This document shows positions 43,036 to 54,485 of a stretch of DNA of 64,000 nucleotides, one piece after another. Within the stretch, counting starts at the first letter, position 1. Every line of letters begins with the position of its first letter. The stretch spans positions 115,020,213-115,084,212 of the forward strand of contig CM044310.1 of NCBI GenBank assembly GCA_024291935.2, given 5' to 3'. The notes under the pieces were generated by a model. That model was not told where the DNA came from, ran no database searches, and saw nothing but the letters and a program-made list of their open reading frames with translations. This DNA comes from Okapia johnstoni. Lineage: Eukaryota; Chordata; Mammalia; Artiodactyla; Giraffidae. The translations under genes and the position numbers were made by a program.

Positions 43036-43770
43036 CCCAGGCCCCGGGGAAGGGGGTGAGACCGCTGGAGTTACAGCAAGAAGGACTGAGATTAGGACAG
43101 CAGCAGCACTTCCCAGAGGGGGAGGGCATGTTGGAGGGCTGTGGGGGAGGGCGAGGGTGATGGCCCCAGTCCCCCCAGCCCCCCAGGAAGGCCCCTCCCC
43201 ATCCTATGAGAATGAGGGCTCAGCTTCACATCCACATTACCCACCCCCTTGCCTCTGTCTCATCCAGCAGGACTGTCCCTGTCTTTCTCTGTGTCCCTGA
43301 CCCTTGTCCTCTGACCCCCTTCATGGCACACCACCAGCCTTCCTCCCTGGCCATCTCTGGGTCTCCTCCAAGGATCTGGGGTCCAGATCCACCTCAGATC
43401 AGCTCTTCCCCTTCTAAGCCTCAAATTCCCCGTCAGCTGAATGAGACAGGGGCCCGAGGGGGCAGGGAGTGAGTGATGGTGAAATGGTTAAACTGGAAGT
43501 TGCCGGGACCCTGGGCCTCCGGGCACGCCAGCCCAACTCTCTGGGACCTCAAGCCTCCTCTGCAGAGCTGTCTCCCTTCAGTGGTTCTTGGCTGGACCCT
43601 TTGTCCCAGGCAGGGGAGGGTGCCGGCGGGTCCAGGCCTGGCCCCCGGCTGGCGGGTGCCCCATGTTGGCTGGTTGTCCACATCTGGGAGGTGCTGGGCG
43701 GGCCCCGGTGTGCGGGTATCTGGAAGCCTCTTACCCGCTCTCATGCCTTTCTCTCTGGATGTGTGTTTGG
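43036..43770. other. Intergenic, unassigned
   Basis: GC-rich, no gene recognised. Confidence 0.5.
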
Positions 43771-43982
43771 GCTTCCCTTCATGGCTCAAGTGGTAAAGAA
43801 TCTGCCTGCAATGCGGGAGACCTGGGTTCAGTCCCTGGGTCGGGAAGATCCCCTGGAGGAGGGCATGGCAACCCACTCCAGTATTCTTGCCTGGAGAATC
43901 CCCATGGCCAGAGAGAGGAGTCTGGCAGGTAACAGTCCATGGTGTCGCAGAGTTGGACACGACTAAGCGACTAACACACACT
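43771..43982 (+). repeat. Bov-tA SINE
   Basis: Sense copy, 'gcttcccttcatggctcaag' to 'acacgactaagcgactaaca'. Confidence 0.85.
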
Positions 43983-44249
43983 CTGGATTTGTGGGTCTGG
44001 ACGTGTTTCTTCGTGTGTGTGTGTGCGTGCGCGCATCTCAGCGGAGGCACAGACTCCCACGTGAACACCAACCCTAGGAGGGGTTTCACCCTCTAACCTC
44101 ATCCTACTCTCTTGCAGATGGGAAACCCCAGGCCTTAGCCCACCCCTGTTGATCTGGGGGACCTCCCAGGTCTCCCCAACACCGGTTCCTCCAGCGTGGC
44201 ATCCAAGCTCTCAGTGGCGGGTGGGGAGGAACCTTGTCAGGAGCAGCTC

Positions 44250-45850
44250 AGCACTCCCCCATCTTCTCTCTTGAGCCTGCCAGCTCCCTGCCTCAGTTTC
44301 CCCTCTTTGTCATCAGCCATGTCCCCCTCGCCCCCCTTCCCCACTCCCGGTCTCTCTCTGAGGGTCTGTATCTCAGAGGTAGGGGAAGAGAGGGTCCTCA
44401 ATCAGGGCCCCCTGTGGCTATGTTTCTGTCTGTCTTTCCAGGTGTCTGTCTTTCCAGCCGCCTGCCTCATGTGTCTCTCGCCCTACTTTCTTTTCGATAT
44501 CTGTCTCTCTCTTTTTCTGGATGATCTCTCCGTGTCTCCGCCTCCATCTCTCTCTCCTGCTCCCAATCTCTCCTTTTCACTTTCTCTCCCACCCCCGCCC
44601 CCACTCCGTCATCTCTGGGGACCCGTGTCTCTGGCCTTTGTCTCTGCACCTCTCTGCACCCCCACCCCTGTCCCCGCGTTTCTGCCTTCCTGCACCTCGC
44701 TGCCCAGGCCTCTCGTAGACTCCTTGCCAGTTCCTCCCCCTGTGCCTGGCCCGGCTCCAGGAGAAGGAAACATTTATCTTGGTGGGCGCCCCCTCCAGCC
44801 CACGCCCGCCCCTCCTGCCCACCGCCAGGCCATCCATCACCAGAGGTGGTGACTCCGGTGGCTCATTTGTCACCTGCTGCCTGCCGCCCCGCCAAGCAAT
44901 CATACCATTAGCCATGGCTTGGCAGAGGCCACGGGGCAGACCAGGCCTGACCCGGGTGGGGGAGGGGCACAGGCCGTGACTCTCCCCCGGCCCCAGCCCC
45001 AGCCCCCTTCCCACCTCTCTGACCTTTCTCTGCTTTTTTCTCTGAATCTGCCTCCCTGTCTCCTTTCGAGTCTCCCCTCTTCACTCCTTTTCCTCATCCC
45101 CCTCCTCTCCCCTTCCTCTTTCACTGTGTCCTTGGCTGTGTGTCTGTCTGTCGGTCTATCCGTCTGTCTCTGCATCTTTTTCTCTCTGTGCGTGTCTCTA
45201 TCTCTATCTCTCTCACACATTCTCACTCTCACGTTTGATCTCCTTGCTTTTATTTTTCTGTCTCCTCACCCCCACTCCCATCCCCATCTCTCTCTCTGGA
45301 GACCTCTGTCTCTCCATCTCTTTTTTTCTCTCCATGTCTCCACCTCTATGCCCCAACCGTGGGTCCCTGGGGACTGTTTGATCTGTCTGTCTCTGTCCCT
45401 GGGTCTCTGTATCTCCCTCTGTCTGAGTCTCTCCCTTTCTCCCTCTCCCTGCCTTGCCCTGCTCAGATCCTGTCTCTACGTCTCTCAATCTCTGGTTTTC
45501 TCCTGTGCATGTCCAAGTGGCAGCCTCTCTTCGGCTTTGTGTGCTGGGTAAGAGGCCGGAGGATTACTTTCAACCTGGCACCATCTCTGCCGGAATCTCT
45601 CAGCCTCTCCCATCTTCCTCAGCGCTGCGTGTTAGAGCTCTGGTTTCCCTCTCCTCAGTCCCAAGCTCTGTCTCCTCTGGTCTTTCTCTGTTACCCTCCC
45701 CACACCCGATGATGTTTGTTCTGGGCCCTCTCCCTCCCCTGCTCCCTCCCTCCTGCCTCTTGTCTGTTTCCCTTCCCCTCCACCCTGCGGTCCCTCCTCT
45801 CTTGACCTCAGCTGCCCCTTTTCAATCCATCATCCTTGACATTTCCTTCC
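44250..45850. repeat. Long pyrimidine-rich region
   Basis: About 1.6 kb dominated by C/T text (TCTCTCTG, CCTCCC) on the plus strand. Apparent reading frames here are low-complexity. A more balanced island at 44,840-44,930 stands out. Confidence 0.75.
44836..44935. promoter_or_regulatory. Candidate conserved element
   Basis: Inside the pyrimidine-rich block, a complex stretch carries 'ggctcatttgtcacctgctg' (E-box CACCTG) and 'caatcataccattagccatg' (PBX/homeodomain-like). The contrast with its surroundings suggests constraint; this is inference only. Confidence 0.25.
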
Positions 45851-46167
45851 CTCCACCTTATGGGGAGAAAATTGCAAGGAGAAGGCAAGGGGAGGAGGAG
45901 CTAGCGGGCAGGCGCCCCTGGAGCCCCTGGAGGCCTTCTCCCCCCCTCCCCTGCCCCCAGATCTGAGTTGTCTGGAAGTCCTCCCGAGAGTCTGACTTCA
46001 GTCCTCAGGGGGATGGGAGGACACGGAGGAGATGCCAGGAGCAAGCCCATCCCTGTTGCTTGGATTGCAGAAGCTGAGTGCTGAGAAGCAGCTGGGGGTG
46101 TGGGACCAGGGGAGGGGGACACTTGGGCACAATTGCATCCCCTCTCATTCCTTGGTGCCTAAGGAGC

Positions 46168-46370
46168 TTCCCTGGTGGCTCAGATGGTAAAGAATCTGTC
46201 TGCAATGCGGGAGACCCGGGTTCGATCCCTTGGGTTGGGAAGATCCCCTGGAGAACGGAATGGCAACCCACTCCAGTTTTCTTGCCTGGGGGCTCCCATG
46301 GACAGAGGAACCTGGCAGGCGACAGTCCATAGGATCCCAGAGTTGGACACAACTGAGCAACTAACATGCA
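46168..46370 (+). repeat. Bov-tA SINE
   Basis: Sense copy, 'cttccctggtggctcagatg' to 'cacaactgagcaactaac'. Confidence 0.85.
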
Positions 46371-46737
46371 TTTTCCTGGGGGAAGAGGGAAGTCCCATTC
46401 ATACCCCTATGACCCAACAGCAGCCCCCAACACTGGCACCTGTGACTCCCCACTGAATGAAGCAGCCCTCCCTTTCGTCAGCTGGAAGTTAATAAAGACC
46501 TCAACTTCTTCACTCCAGGTTGGGCTCCCAAAGAGGGTTCTAGACTCCCCAGTGGACCTCACTGCCCACAGTGGGTGACCTGTTCGTCAACACACCCCTT
46601 AATGATTTCCTTCCCTGTCTCTCCTCCAGTATTTCCTGGAATCACCTTACAAACAAGCCTAGCACAGTGGCCAGCCAGGGACATGGTGGATGCGCAGAAA
46701 GGGAGGTAAAAGGAGAAGGGAATACCTCCCTCCTGGC

Positions 46738-47085
46738 TGTGATGGTTAATTGTAAATGTTCATTCGGCTAAGCTATCATGCCCAGCTGTTTGGTCAATCA
46801 CCAGCCTAGATGGTTGCTGCAGAGGTATTTTTCAGATGGGAGTCACAGTGAAATCAGTTGACTTTCAGTTAAGGAGATTACTCTCCATAATGTGGGTGCA
46901 TCTCACCCAATCCACTGAATGCCTTAAGAAAAAAAGACTGAGGTTCCCCAAGAAAAGGGGAATTCTGCTTCCAGACTGTTTTCAGATTTGAGCTGCCACC
47001 TTTGTGCTTCCCTGAGTTCCACTGATTTTGGACTTTCCAGCCTCTACAATCACATAAGCCAATTATTTAAAACAAATCTTTTATT
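46738..47085 (+). repeat. Ancient LTR-like interspersed repeat
   Basis: Begins TGTGATGGTTAATTGTAAAT and ends 'cacataagccaattatttaa', as in a common mammalian LTR class. I cannot name the subfamily with confidence. Confidence 0.5.
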
Positions 47086-47119
47086 ATCTGTTTATCCATT
47101 CATCCTATTGGTTCAATTT

Positions 47120-47715
47120 CTCATGCTACCACGTGGATGTACCTTGACAACATTACTCATGCTGAGTGAAAGAAGCCAGTCACAAAAGACCACATATTGG
47201 ACTTCCCTGGTGGTTCAGTGGTTGAGAGTCTGCCTGCTAATGCAGGGGATGCAGGTTCGATCCCCCGGGCGGGAAGATCCCACGTGCCGTGGAGCAACTA
47301 AGCCCAGGTGCCACAACTACTGAAGCCTGTGCTCTGCAACAGGAGAGGTCACCGCAATGAGAAGCTTGCACACCCCAACTAGAGAGTAGCCTCTGCTCGC
47401 AGCAATAAAGACCCAGCACAGGCAAAAATACGTAAATATATAAAATTGAAACATTAAAACAAAACACCACATATCGTAGGATGCCATTCACACGAAATAT
47501 CCAGAACAGGCAAATCCACAGAGATAGGACGAAGATGAGTGGCTGCCTGGGGTGGGGGTGAATGCGGAGTGACTGGGTATAGGGTTTGCTCGAAGGTGGG
47601 GTGTGATGAGAAAGGTCTGGAATTAGACAGTGATGGTGGTTTCACAACATCCTGAAGGTACTAAATGCCACCGAATTGTGCCCTTGAAAATGGCTAAAAC
47701 AGTACATTTTATGTG
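47120..47715 (+). repeat. L1 3' fragment interrupted by a SINE
   Basis: L1 text 'catgctgagtgaaagaagcc' (to 47,199) resumes after 47,457 with 'atccagaacaggcaaatcca', the order seen uninterrupted at 21,520-21,640. Confidence 0.75.
47200..47457 (+). repeat. CHR-type SINE inserted into L1
   Basis: Sense SINE, 'ggacttccctggtggttcag' onward, flanked by AAAAGACCACATAT (47,186-47,199) and AAAACACCACATAT (47,458-47,471), a 14-bp duplication with one difference. Confidence 0.8.
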
Positions 47716-47922
47716 AAGTGTTGTTGATGTCCTTCAGTCACTAAGTTGCGTCCATCTCTTTGTAAACCCAGGGATGAGAGCCCGCCAGGCTCCTCTGTCA
47801 TGGGATTTTCCAGGCAAGAATACTGGAGTGGGTTGCCATCTCCTTCTCCAGGGGATCTCCCCCACCCAGGTCTCCCGCTTTGCTGTCAGATTCTTTACCA
47901 CCTGAGCCACCAGGGAAGCCTC
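47716..47922 (-). repeat. Bov-tA SINE
   Basis: Antisense copy inserted near the end of the L1 fragment. Confidence 0.85.
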
Positions 47923-48034
47923 GATTATAAGTGTGTGAAGTGTATTTTATCATAATTAAAAAAGAAAAGAGTTCAAGATATAGAGATCTATAGAAACTCA
48001 CAGACAAGCGGAAGTGGTGAATTAACCTTAGACA

Positions 48035-48520
48035 TGTTGTATTAGACTCCTGTTGCTGCTGTAACAAACCAGCCCAATGTCAATGGCTTAGAACAGCACA
48101 ACTTTATTCTCTCACAGCTTCAGAAGTTGAAAGTCCAAAATCAGTCCCCATGGGCCAAAATCAAGCAGGGCTGCAACTCCTCTGGAGGTTCTAGGGGACA
48201 ATCAGTTCCTTGCCTCTTCCAGCTTCTGGGGGCTGCAACATTCCCTGGTTTGTGGCCACATTGCTCCAATCTTCAAGGCCAGCATCTTCAAATCTCTGCC
48301 CCATCTTCACACGGCCTCCTCCTCTGTGTGTGGCATAATCTCCTGTTTGCCTCCCCCTTCTGAGGATCCACGCTGATCCAGGCTGATCTGGGATCATCTT
48401 CCCATCTCAAGATCCTTAACATAATCACGCCTGCAAAATCCTGTTTTGTCACATGAGTGAACACATTCACAGTCTTCAGAAATTAGGACGTGGATATCTT
48501 CTGGGGGGGGGGCTACCACG
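48035..48520 (+). repeat. Ancient interspersed repeat, MaLR-type
   Basis: 'gactcctgttgctgctgtaa' to 'aaattaggacgtggatatct' is a familiar mammalian repeat. The family name is uncertain. Confidence 0.5.
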
Positions 48521-48574
48521 GATGGTGGCCAACAACTCCTCCCCTTCGTCTAGGCACCCTCTCCACCCACCGAG

Positions 48575-48935
48575 AGGTGGTGTCTATTACCCCGCCCCTT
48601 GAATCCTGTGACTTGCTTTGACCCAGGGGATATGGCAGACATGGGCTTACAGCTTTCCAAGCAGCTCTCTTGGAATCCAGACACCATGCCATAAAGAGTT
48701 CACTTAGCCAAGGGGGCTCCAGGGAGAGCTGAAGTGGCCCAGCCCACAGACAGTACCCACTGCCAGCCACAGATGAAGGCACCTTGCACATTCGAACCCC
48801 AGCCAAGCTCCAAGATGAATGCAGCCACATGGTGACCTCAGCCAACACCACCAGCAACACATAGAATTGTTAGGATCATTGTGTGAAGCCACCAAGTTTC
48901 AGGGTGGTTTGTTGCTCAGTCATAGATAACTGTCA
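48575..48935 (+). repeat. MLT1-like LTR
   Basis: Ends 'tgtgaagccaccaagtttca', then 'ggtttgttgctcagtcatag'. A second end of the same type is at 49,360-49,460 ('gtcgctaagtttggggtggt'). Confidence 0.55.
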
Positions 48936-49195
48936 CACACACAGAGACACAGACACAGGGGAGGTGGGAGGGAGACTGACACTTGGAAACAGGGATAAAG
49001 AGGGAAGGCATGAAGACACAATCAAGAAAGCAAAGCAGAGACACACAGACCGAGGGGAAATTAAGGAAATGGAGGAGACAGGGTCAAAGAGAGACAGAGA
49101 CCTCTGGAAAGAGAGAGACAGGGTGGTGGGGAGGGAGACAGCAGTGTACAGACAAGATACACAAGAAGGGGAAACAGAAATTGTCAAGAAAGACA
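48936..49195. repeat. Purine-rich simple sequence
   Basis: GAGACA/GGGAGG-rich text between two MLT1-like ends. No gene. Confidence 0.6.
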
Positions 49196-49689
49196 CGGGC
49201 TCCTGTCAACAGCCTCAGCTCAGCTTTCAGCTGACAGTCAGCATCAACTGTCAGCCACGTGAGGAAGTTATCTTAGGAGTTAGTGAGTTGCCTTCAGATA
49301 ACTATAGTCTCATCTGACAGCTGATCACAATCGTGAGAGACCTCAAGTCCACCCGGACAGCCTAAGTGAACTGGGGCCAACCAAAAGACCACAAGAGATA
49401 ATAACTTGTCATTTTTAAGTCGCTAAGTTTGGGGTGGTTGTTAGGTAACAACACGTACCCAGAATGAGATGCTTGGAGTGTCACGGAAAGGTGGGTGAGG
49501 AAATTGAGGGATTAGGGGGAGGTTTTAGGCTGAAGATTTATTTGGATGAAATAGATTAAGGACTTGGTAAACTGTTAAGACAGATGAAGCAGAGGAAATG
49601 CGCATTTCAGAGTCTGGGAACGTTAGAGGATCAGGACTGGATCCAGATGAAGACCTTAATCTCAGAACAGGTGATGCACAGACTTAGAC

Positions 49690-49980
49690 AACAAACTTAT
49701 GGGTGCCGGGGAGGGGGGAAGGATCAGGGGAAGGGATAGTTAGAGAGTTTGGGATGGACATGTACATATGGCTATATTTACAATGCATAACCAACAAGGA
49801 CCTACTGTATAGCATGTGGAACTCTGTTCAATTGTGGCAGCCTGATGGGAGGGGAGTCTGGGGGAGAATGGATACATGTATATGTATGGCTGAGTTCCTT
49901 CATTGCTCACCTGAAACTATCACAACATTGTTAATCGGCTATACCCTAATACAAAATAAAAAAATTTTTTTTTTAAAAAA
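49690..49980 (+). repeat. Ruminant L1 3' end
   Basis: 'ggacctactgtatagcatgt', 'ggagaatggatacatgtata', 'gaaactatcacaacattgtt', then an A-rich tail to 49,980. Confidence 0.85.
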
Positions 49981-50443
49981 GAGCAGGCGATACAAAGAAT
50001 CTGGGGCTCTTCGGCATTAATTTCAGTGGTGATTTCATACCTAGAATCTGATTGCTTTTCAGAGCATCAATTCTATGAGTTTCTGCAAAGCTTTCTGCAG
50101 AAGAGACTGTTAATTGCTCCTCAACATCCAACCTCTCACCTTTCTTTAAAAATCCTCTATGACTTTTAGCATGATGACTCAGAACTAAAACTACATTTTC
50201 CCCAGCTCCTCTTCCAGCTCAATGAAGCCAGATGGTTCAGATCTGGACAATAAGATGTAGAAGGAAGCAATATGTGGAACTCCTGGGTCAAAGCCTCACA
50301 GAGGATGGTGGATCCGGGACCTCTCCTCCCCTCTCCCTCCTTCTGGTTGTATGATGACATCATGGAGGTGCACCATCTTGGACCAACTAGATGAGGGTCA
50401 TATTCCAGCTATGTCAGAGCGACAAGCAGAGCATCTACTTTGC

Positions 50444-50648
50444 CTGCTTCCTTGGCAGCTCAGACGGTAAAGAATCTGCCTGCAATGCAGGAGACCTGGG
50501 TTCGATCCCTGGGTCAGGAAGATCCCCTGAAAAACAAAATGGCAACCCATTCCAGTGTTCTTGCCTAGGAAATCCCACAGACAGAAGAGCTACAGTCCCT
50601 GGGGCTGCAAAGAGTCGGATAGGACTGAGGGACTAACACTTTCACTTT
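50444..50648 (+). repeat. Bov-tA SINE
   Basis: Sense copy with an internal deletion near its 3' part ('agacagaagagctacagtcc'). Confidence 0.85.
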
Positions 50649-50802
50649 CCTGAAATAGAGCTGCCGTACCAGCTGTGAACTGTTACACAAGAGAGAAATA
50701 AATTCTAATCTTATTTAAACCACTACTATTTTGGATCCCTGCTAGTCACATCTAAACTCATACCTGACTGCTATTAATAAAAATATGAATAGGAAGCTCT
50801 TA

Positions 50803-51012
50803 CAGGGCTCCCCTGGTGGCTCAAAGGGTAAAGAATCTGCCTGCAATGCGGGAGACCTGGGTTTGATCCCTGGGTCGGGAAGATTCCCTGGAGAAGGAAA
50901 CGGCAACCCATTTCAGTATTCTTACCTGGAGGATTCCATGAACAGAGGAACATGGCAGGCTACAGTCCATGGGGTTGCAGAGTCGGACACGACTGAGCGA
51001 CTAACATTTTAC
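50803..51012 (+). repeat. Bov-tA SINE
   Basis: Sense copy, 'ggctcccctggtggctcaaa' to 'acacgactgagcgactaaca'. Confidence 0.85.
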
Positions 51013-51064
51013 ACTTACGAGGGCTTACACAGAGCACCCTCTCCAAGTTCCAGAAACCATGCTC

Positions 51065-51296
51065 CAAGGCTGAGCCCAGTACACTGCAAGCATCGTGGCA
51101 CTCCTTAATGCCCGCTGCTGTTGGCACTGTCCTCACCAGCTTCAGACCCCTTGCCTTCAGTGCCCTCTTGCTCCACACCTCTTCCCATCTTGCAAGAAAA
51201 GCCCTCTCAGGCCCATAAATTCCTCTAGAAACTCTCTTTCTCTCAAGATTCTCCAAAGTCTGATCTACAGGCTCTGACTCAGTTTCCCCACCTTCT
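51065..51296 (+). repeat. 232-bp duplicated segment, copy 1
   Basis: Matches 52,928-53,159 at a constant offset of 1,863 with a single substitution (51,148 C versus 53,011 G). Not a SINE or LINE I recognise. Both copies share an unrecognised minus-strand open frame (MENLERKRVSRGIYGPERAF...), which I do not call a gene. Confidence 0.95.
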
Positions 51297-51809
51297 GGCA
51301 GGATAGGAATGGGAACATCTTATCTTCTAGCCCCAGATTGCCCCATCATCCCTTGTCTGTTTCCCTACACCGTGCATAGCCTTGTTAATATCTCCTTTTT
51401 AACACCTGCCTGAGTCACCTAGTTCAGTGACATGGGCGTCCTGCTGTGTCTTACTACAGAGTCCTTGCCCTCACAAGTCCCAGTGAGACCACCACCTCTG
51501 GCACCCTGTTGGGTACCTGTCCCCCCACCACAGTGTCAGCCTGGGGAGAACAGGGCCCAGCGACAGTTTGGTCACTGCAGTGTCCCATGCACAGTTTCAG
51601 ACACAAGGCGGGCACCCGTGTATGCATGTGAATGAAATGGACAAGTGAATGAAAGAATCCCAGGGTCTGCAGGGAGAGGAAGGCATACTCCCCCTAGTCT
51701 ATTTCTTGTCCCCTGGGTTTGGTGATTGAACAACCAGGACTCAGGTGACAAAGCAGTTCATGGGAAGTGTTGCATTTCTCTGTCCTTTTGAGGCTAGTTG
51801 TTTCAGGAT

Positions 51810-51860
<51 letters not shown>
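51810..51860. repeat. (TG)n microsatellite, about 25 units
   Basis: Uninterrupted GT run between the two 232-bp duplicate copies. Confidence 0.97.
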
Positions 51861-51864
<4 letters not shown>

Positions 51865-51924
51865 GAACAAGTAAACTGAAAATACATGGAAAGTATAACT
51901 ATTCCCAACTACTAAGCTCTTACT

Positions 51925-52095
51925 TTGTTGTTCACTCACTAAGTCGTATCTGACTCTCTGTGACCCCATGAACTGCAGCCCACCAGGCTTTCCTGTCCTT
52001 CACTATCTCCCAGAGTTTGATCAAACTTAATGTCCATTGAGCGAGTGAGGCCATCCAACCACCTCATCTTCTGTAGACCCTTCCCCTCTTGCCTA
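51925..52095 (-). repeat. BovB 3'-end fragment
   Basis: Antisense, 'gttcactcactaagtcgtat', then 'ccatccaaccacctcatctt'. It has only the last 170 bp of the LINE. Confidence 0.75.
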
Positions 52096-52237
52096 AGCTC
52101 TTACTGTTGCTAGTCTAAAAAAAATATATGTATATTTAATACAATAGTCATACAATTAAATACAATAATCCTGTGAAACAGGGACTTCTTATTATTAGTT
52201 CCTATTATTATTAGGCACTGTTAGTTCCTATCATTAC

Positions 52238-52458
52238 TGAAAGTGAAACTGTTAAAGTCGCTCAGTTGTCTCCAACTCTTTGTGACCCCACGGACCGTAG
52301 CCCACCAGGCTCCTCTGTCCATGGGATTTCCCAGGCAAGAATACCGGAGTGGGTAGCCATTCCCTTCTTCAGGAGATCTTCCTGACCCAGGGATTGAATC
52401 CAAGTCTCCCACATTGCATGCAGATTCTTTACCATCTGAGCCACCAGGGAAGCCCCAT
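52238..52458 (-). repeat. Bov-tA SINE
   Basis: Antisense copy, ending 'gagccaccagggaagcccc'. Confidence 0.85.
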
Positions 52459-52927
52459 CTTATTAATATTATTATATTATCCCCAATTTCCAGATGAAGG
52501 AACTGAAGCACCAAGACACTAAATCATTATGCTATGTCGTCTCCTATGACAAATAATTCAAATTGCTCCCAAGCTGCCCCTTGGAACCCCTTGCATCCAG
52601 GTGAGGAACATGGCGTTGCTAGTGGGGTGAACGGGCATCTGTGATGCTCCTTCTTGTGCCCACATCCCAAGCTCTGGAGATGCCCTTCTTTGAAGCCGAG
52701 ACCCCACTCCTCTTCCTGTCCCCAGGCTCACACCTTTCCCTGCCTCTGACCCTGTTGTCCTGGTTCACGTCTGGTAGAGTTAGAGATATCCTGCTCCTGT
52801 TCTGCACCCTGGACGTCATCTCTGCCCTTCCTTGCTGTGGGACTTTGGGCAAGTTGCTTCCTCTCTCTGAGCCTCAGTTTCCTCACTGGTAGAAGGGAGT
52901 GACTCTGAGGACTGATGGCAGACCAGA

Positions 52928-53159
52928 CAAGGCTGAGCCCAGTACACTGCAAGCATCGTGGCACTCCTTAATGCCCGCTGCTGTTGGCACTGTCCTCACC
53001 AGCTTCAGACGCCTTGCCTTCAGTGCCCTCTTGCTCCACACCTCTTCCCATCTTGCAAGAAAAGCCCTCTCAGGCCCATAAATTCCTCTAGAAACTCTCT
53101 TTCTCTCAAGATTCTCCAAAGTCTGATCTACAGGCTCTGACTCAGTTTCCCCACCTTCT
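52928..53159 (+). repeat. 232-bp duplicated segment, copy 2
   Basis: 231 of 232 bases equal 51,065-51,296. The homology stops abruptly at both ends. Confidence 0.95.
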
Positions 53160-54000
53160 ACCCCCTCATCACTCTACTTCAGTCTGACTTCTGCCCCCAC
53201 ATTCTCCCCTCAACTGCTCAAGTCAAGATCTAAACCCAAGGGGAGCCTCTAAGCTCTCATCTTCCTCTACTTCTTCATGGCCTTGGGTCCTGCTGACCAC
53301 GCCCTCATTCTAGAAACTTCTCTTGGCTTCAGGTGCCACACTCTCCTGGTTTCCCACCAACTTCTCTGGCTTCTTCTCCTCGACAGGTCTCCCACCTTCC
53401 ACATGGCCCTTAGATGTTAGGGGTCCTCAAGGCAGTGCTTTCTTCTGCTACCCAGGCTCCAGGGCAGCCCCACCCCCTCCTGTGGCTTAGTGACACCTCC
53501 TTGCCAACAAATTCCAAATCTCTCTCAAGTGCAGCTCCCTGGCCTGAGCTCAAGGTACCCCCTGGATGTCTCTTCACCCTGATGTCCCCTCTCGATGTCT
53601 CACAGGCATCTCAAGTTCCGCATGAACTCACCTGAATCCTCTAAGCCTATCCTTTGTACTTATCCCCACTTGGCTCTCCAAGCCCTCACTCTCTGGGCTG
53701 GAAATTCTTCACACTGTCCAGTCCCTCCCTCCCAGATCCACTCCCCACGTGTCCACACTCCATTCTTGCTTGTAGGATTCAACCACTTGCAAGACGACCA
53801 AACAGTCATTAACTCACAAGACTGGACACTTTTAAACAGGCTGTGCCCTTTATCGGACACACACACACAAATCCTCTGAGAAAGTTACCTGATTTCTTTA
53901 GGAAACCCCCATCAACCCCAGCTCTCTTCCTCAGGCAACGCAGGATCCTCCTCTTTTGTGTTCCCAGGATACCCTATGAGTAGAAGAGTTTGTGGAGGAG
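53160..54000. other. Intergenic, probably an old repeat in part
   Basis: 'ggatgtctcttcacc' and 'gatgtctcacaggcatctca' near 53,565-53,615 are phrases of an ancient mammalian repeat. No gene. Confidence 0.4.
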
Positions 54001-54003
54001 GGA

Positions 54004-54235
54004 ATGGGGGCGTGGCTAGGGAAAGTTCCTGGGTGGAGGGGGTGTGGCCAGGGAGGCTCTTGGGTGAAGGATGGGGGTGTGCTGGTGAGGCTCTAGCTAA
54101 TGAGTGGGGCGTGGCCAGTGAAGCTCCTGAGTGGAGGGGGCGTGGCCAGGGAAGCTCTTGGGTGAAGGATGGGGACGTGGCTAGTGAAGCTCCCGGGTAA
54201 TAAGTGGGGGCGTGGCGAAGGGAAGCTCTGGGCGG
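54004..54235. repeat. Minisatellite of GC-box-bearing 31-36-bp units (about 7)
   Basis: Each unit has a (G)n-C/T-GTGGC core plus 'gggaagctct.gggt.'. Cores start near 54,011, 54,042, 54,077, 54,110, 54,141, 54,175 and 54,211. Confidence 0.85.
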
Positions 54236-54294
54236 GCCTTCAGGGCGGCTCGTGCAAGCGGGCGTCTCCTGCAGAGGATGCTGGGAACATGGAA

Positions 54295-54485
54295 AAACCC
54301 AGGTTACTTGGTGTATTTTCCTGTTGCCCAAATCTCAAAGACTTCATTAGCTCTCTCGCCGTGAATTCCAACTTCCCACGAGGAGGCCGTTTTTCCAGGC
54401 AGAATTTCAGTTTTATGGCAACTTTTAACAGAAATCACAAAGAGACAGCGACTAGTGCTAATGAGCTGGGAGTAGAGAAGGGAGT
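54295..54485. promoter_or_regulatory. Candidate conserved non-coding element
   Basis: A repeat-free, compositionally balanced patch ('gacttcattagctctctcgc', 'ttttatggcaacttttaaca', 'gtgctaatgagctgggagta') immediately beyond the GC-box minisatellite. It carries several ATTA/CTAAT cores. The role is inferred from appearance only. Confidence 0.3.

Noticed and set aside
44196..45551. Ser/Leu/Pro-rich frames near 44-45.5 kb
   Set aside because: Product of the pyrimidine-rich region; no domain features.
51065..51256. Possible small gene shared by the 232-bp duplicates
   Set aside because: The shared minus-strand frame has no recognisable domain, no initiation or splice context, and its ends differ in the two copies because they lie in unrelated flanks.
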